This document shows, piece after piece, positions 62,853-64,000 of a stretch of DNA of 64,000 nucleotides. The stretch lies in the NCBI RefSeq assembly GCF_900107415.1, contig NZ_FNPX01000001.1:496001-560000 (forward strand), in the 5' to 3' direction. Each line of letters starts with the position of its first letter. Within the stretch, counting starts at the first letter, position 1. The DNA is from Jannaschia faecimaris. GTDB taxonomy: Bacteria > Pseudomonadota > Alphaproteobacteria > Rhodobacterales > Rhodobacteraceae. Under the pieces are notes generated by a model, which saw only the letters and a program-made list of their open reading frames with translations, was not told the origin of the DNA and ran no database searches. Both the position numbers and the translations under genes were made by a program.

Positions 62853-64000
62853 ATGGCTCCCAAATTCGGCACCAGCGGACTGCGCGGCCTTGTCACCGAG
62901 CTTACGGACGAATTGGTCGGTGATCACGTATGCGCCTTTCTGACCGCCTGCCCCCACGGAGGGCAGGTTCACGTCGGGTGGGATCTGCGCGACTCCTCGC
63001 CCGCCATCGCTGAAGCCGTTATCGCTGCCGTCCGCAGCCTGGGTCTCGTGGCTGTGCGCGAAGGCGTGCTGCCGACGCCTGCGCTGGCCTTGGCGTCGAT
63101 GGAGGCGGGTGCGGCCGCGGTCATGGTCACCGGGAGTCACATCCCCGCCGATCGCAACGGGCTGAAGTTCTACGTGCCCACCGGCGAGATTTCCAAGGCG
63201 GACGAAGGCGCAATCCTTGCTCAATTGGGTGCGCCCCAGCCACAGGCCACTCCGGGTGCGGTGCGTGACGGTGACGCTACATTGGCGGGCTATGCCGACC
63301 GCTATCTCCGTGCCTTCGGTGTGAACTCCCTGTCGGGCCTGCGCGTGGGTATCTATGAACACAGCTCTGTAGCGCGCGACGTGATGGGGACGGTGCTGCG
63401 TGCCCTGGGGGCCCAGACCGTGCCGCTCGCCCGCTCCGACACCTTCATTCCTGTCGATACCGAGGCCGTGGACCCCGATACCCGGACTCAACTGGCGAGC
63501 TGGGCGCGCAATCATGGTCTCGATTCCATAGTCTCGACCGATGGGGACGGGGACCGCCCGATGGTAACCGACGCGCAGGGGAATCTGGTGCTCGGGGATG
63601 TGCTGGGGCCGATCACCGCCCGCCTGCTGGGTGCGACGCTGCTTGTCACTCCGGTGTCGTCGAACACGATGGTGGACGCGATGGAGGATTTTGCAGTCAC
63701 TCGCACGCGCATCGGTTCTCCGTATGTGATCGCGGCCATGGAGGCGGCGCTGGAAGTTGATCCGACCGTTTCAGTCGTTGGATACGAGGCAAACGGAGGC
63801 TTCCTGCTGGGCTTTACCGCCGACGGCCCCGTCGGCCCATTGTCCCCGCTGATGACCCGCGACAGCCTGCTGCCGATCGTCGCACCGCTGGTCGCCGCGC
63901 GCGCGAAGGACATTCCTCTGGCCCAACTGGTCGCCGCCCTGCCGGCCCGCTTCACGGCCGCAGATCGGTTGCAGGGCATCGCCCCTGAAGCCGCCGCTCC
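62853..64000 (+). CDS. manB: phosphomannomutase, cut by the right window edge
   Basis: The first 382 codons of an alpha-D-phosphohexomutase, probably interconverting mannose 6-phosphate and mannose 1-phosphate. The phosphoserine loop is TGSHIP (Ser95), and the metal-binding loop is DGDGDR (230-235). The sugar-binding EANGG motif is also seen. Phosphoglucosamine mutase is less likely given manC and gmd nearby. The ATG follows GAGGA. The gene continues past 64000. Confidence 0.88.
   Translation, partial: MAPKFGTSGLRGLVTELTDELVGDHVCAFLTACPHGGQVHVGWDLRDSSPAIAEAVIAAVRSLGLVAVREGVLPTPALALASMEAGAAAVMVTGSHIPADRNGLKFYVPTGEISKADEGAILAQLGAPQPQATPGAVRDGDATLAGYADRYLRAFGVNSLSGLRVGIYEHSSVARDVMGTVLRALGAQTVPLARSDTFIPVDTEAVDPDTRTQLASWARNHGLDSIVSTDGDGDRPMVTDAQGNLVLGDVLGPITARLLGATLLVTPVSSNTMVDAMEDFAVTRTRIGSPYVIAAMEAALEVDPTVSVVGYEANGGFLLGFTADGPVGPLSPLMTRDSLLPIVAPLVAARAKDIPLAQLVAALPARFTAADRLQGIAPEAAA

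Overview
The window comes from a GC-rich (about 63-65 %) alphaproteobacterium, most likely a member of the Rhodobacterales (Roseobacter/Paracoccaceae group). The signs are the xylFHGBA order with a half-length XylG, two proteins with VPLPA-CTERM tails, the DUF1285 / MoxR / DUF58 / DUF4159 block, TRAP and TctABC carboxylate transporters, a DUF2793 phage-tail-like protein, and an intergenic hairpin-plus-GATATTTATGGCAAGAGGAAG element of a kind I recall from Rhodobacterales genomes. No rRNA, tRNA, CRISPR array or intact insertion sequence was seen.

Layout. 0-6.5 kb: D-xylose uptake and isomerase pathway (xylF, a 600-bp unresolved gap, then tightly packed xylH-xylG-xylB-xylA). 6.5-7.8 kb: two paralogous VPLPA-CTERM surface proteins. 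7.9-13.7 kb: FAD oxidoreductase, EamA exporter, lone ABC ATPase, NDUFS6-like zinc protein, an Xre-RES toxin-antitoxin pair with a candidate operator, and a HlyIII/PAQR membrane protein. 13.8-19.7 kb: housekeeping genes (polA, CDF cation exporter, rluE, redoxin, DUF2798, DUF1285). 19.8-26.4 kb: a translationally coupled MoxR-DUF58-BatA/DUF4159-large membrane protein operon. 26.5-33.6 kb: a TRAP transporter with a BKACE-family enzyme, facing a tctCBA tricarboxylate-type transporter.

34.4-64 kb: a surface-polysaccharide locus that continues past the right edge. It holds an ABC export system (KpsM, KpsE, KpsT types), several glycosyltransferases including two large multidomain ones, the dTDP-L-rhamnose genes rfbABCD, and the GDP-mannose branch (manC, manB, gmd, a perosamine-synthase-like aminotransferase and a PglD/PerB-like acyltransferase). 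It also holds four sulfotransferase-like proteins and a large RTX/DUF4214 protein. The gene set predicts an exported, sulfated and possibly acylated polysaccharide containing rhamnose and (N-acyl-)perosamine. No wzx/wzy, KpsC/KpsS or outer-membrane KpsD gene is in the window.

The most unusual parts are the number and architecture of the sulfotransferases. One is fused to an SGNH-type hydrolase domain and one carries an N-terminal DUF4214-like module like those in the secreted RTX protein. Other unusual parts are unclassified genes translationally coupled inside the locus, and a DUF2793 fibre-like gene between manC and manB.
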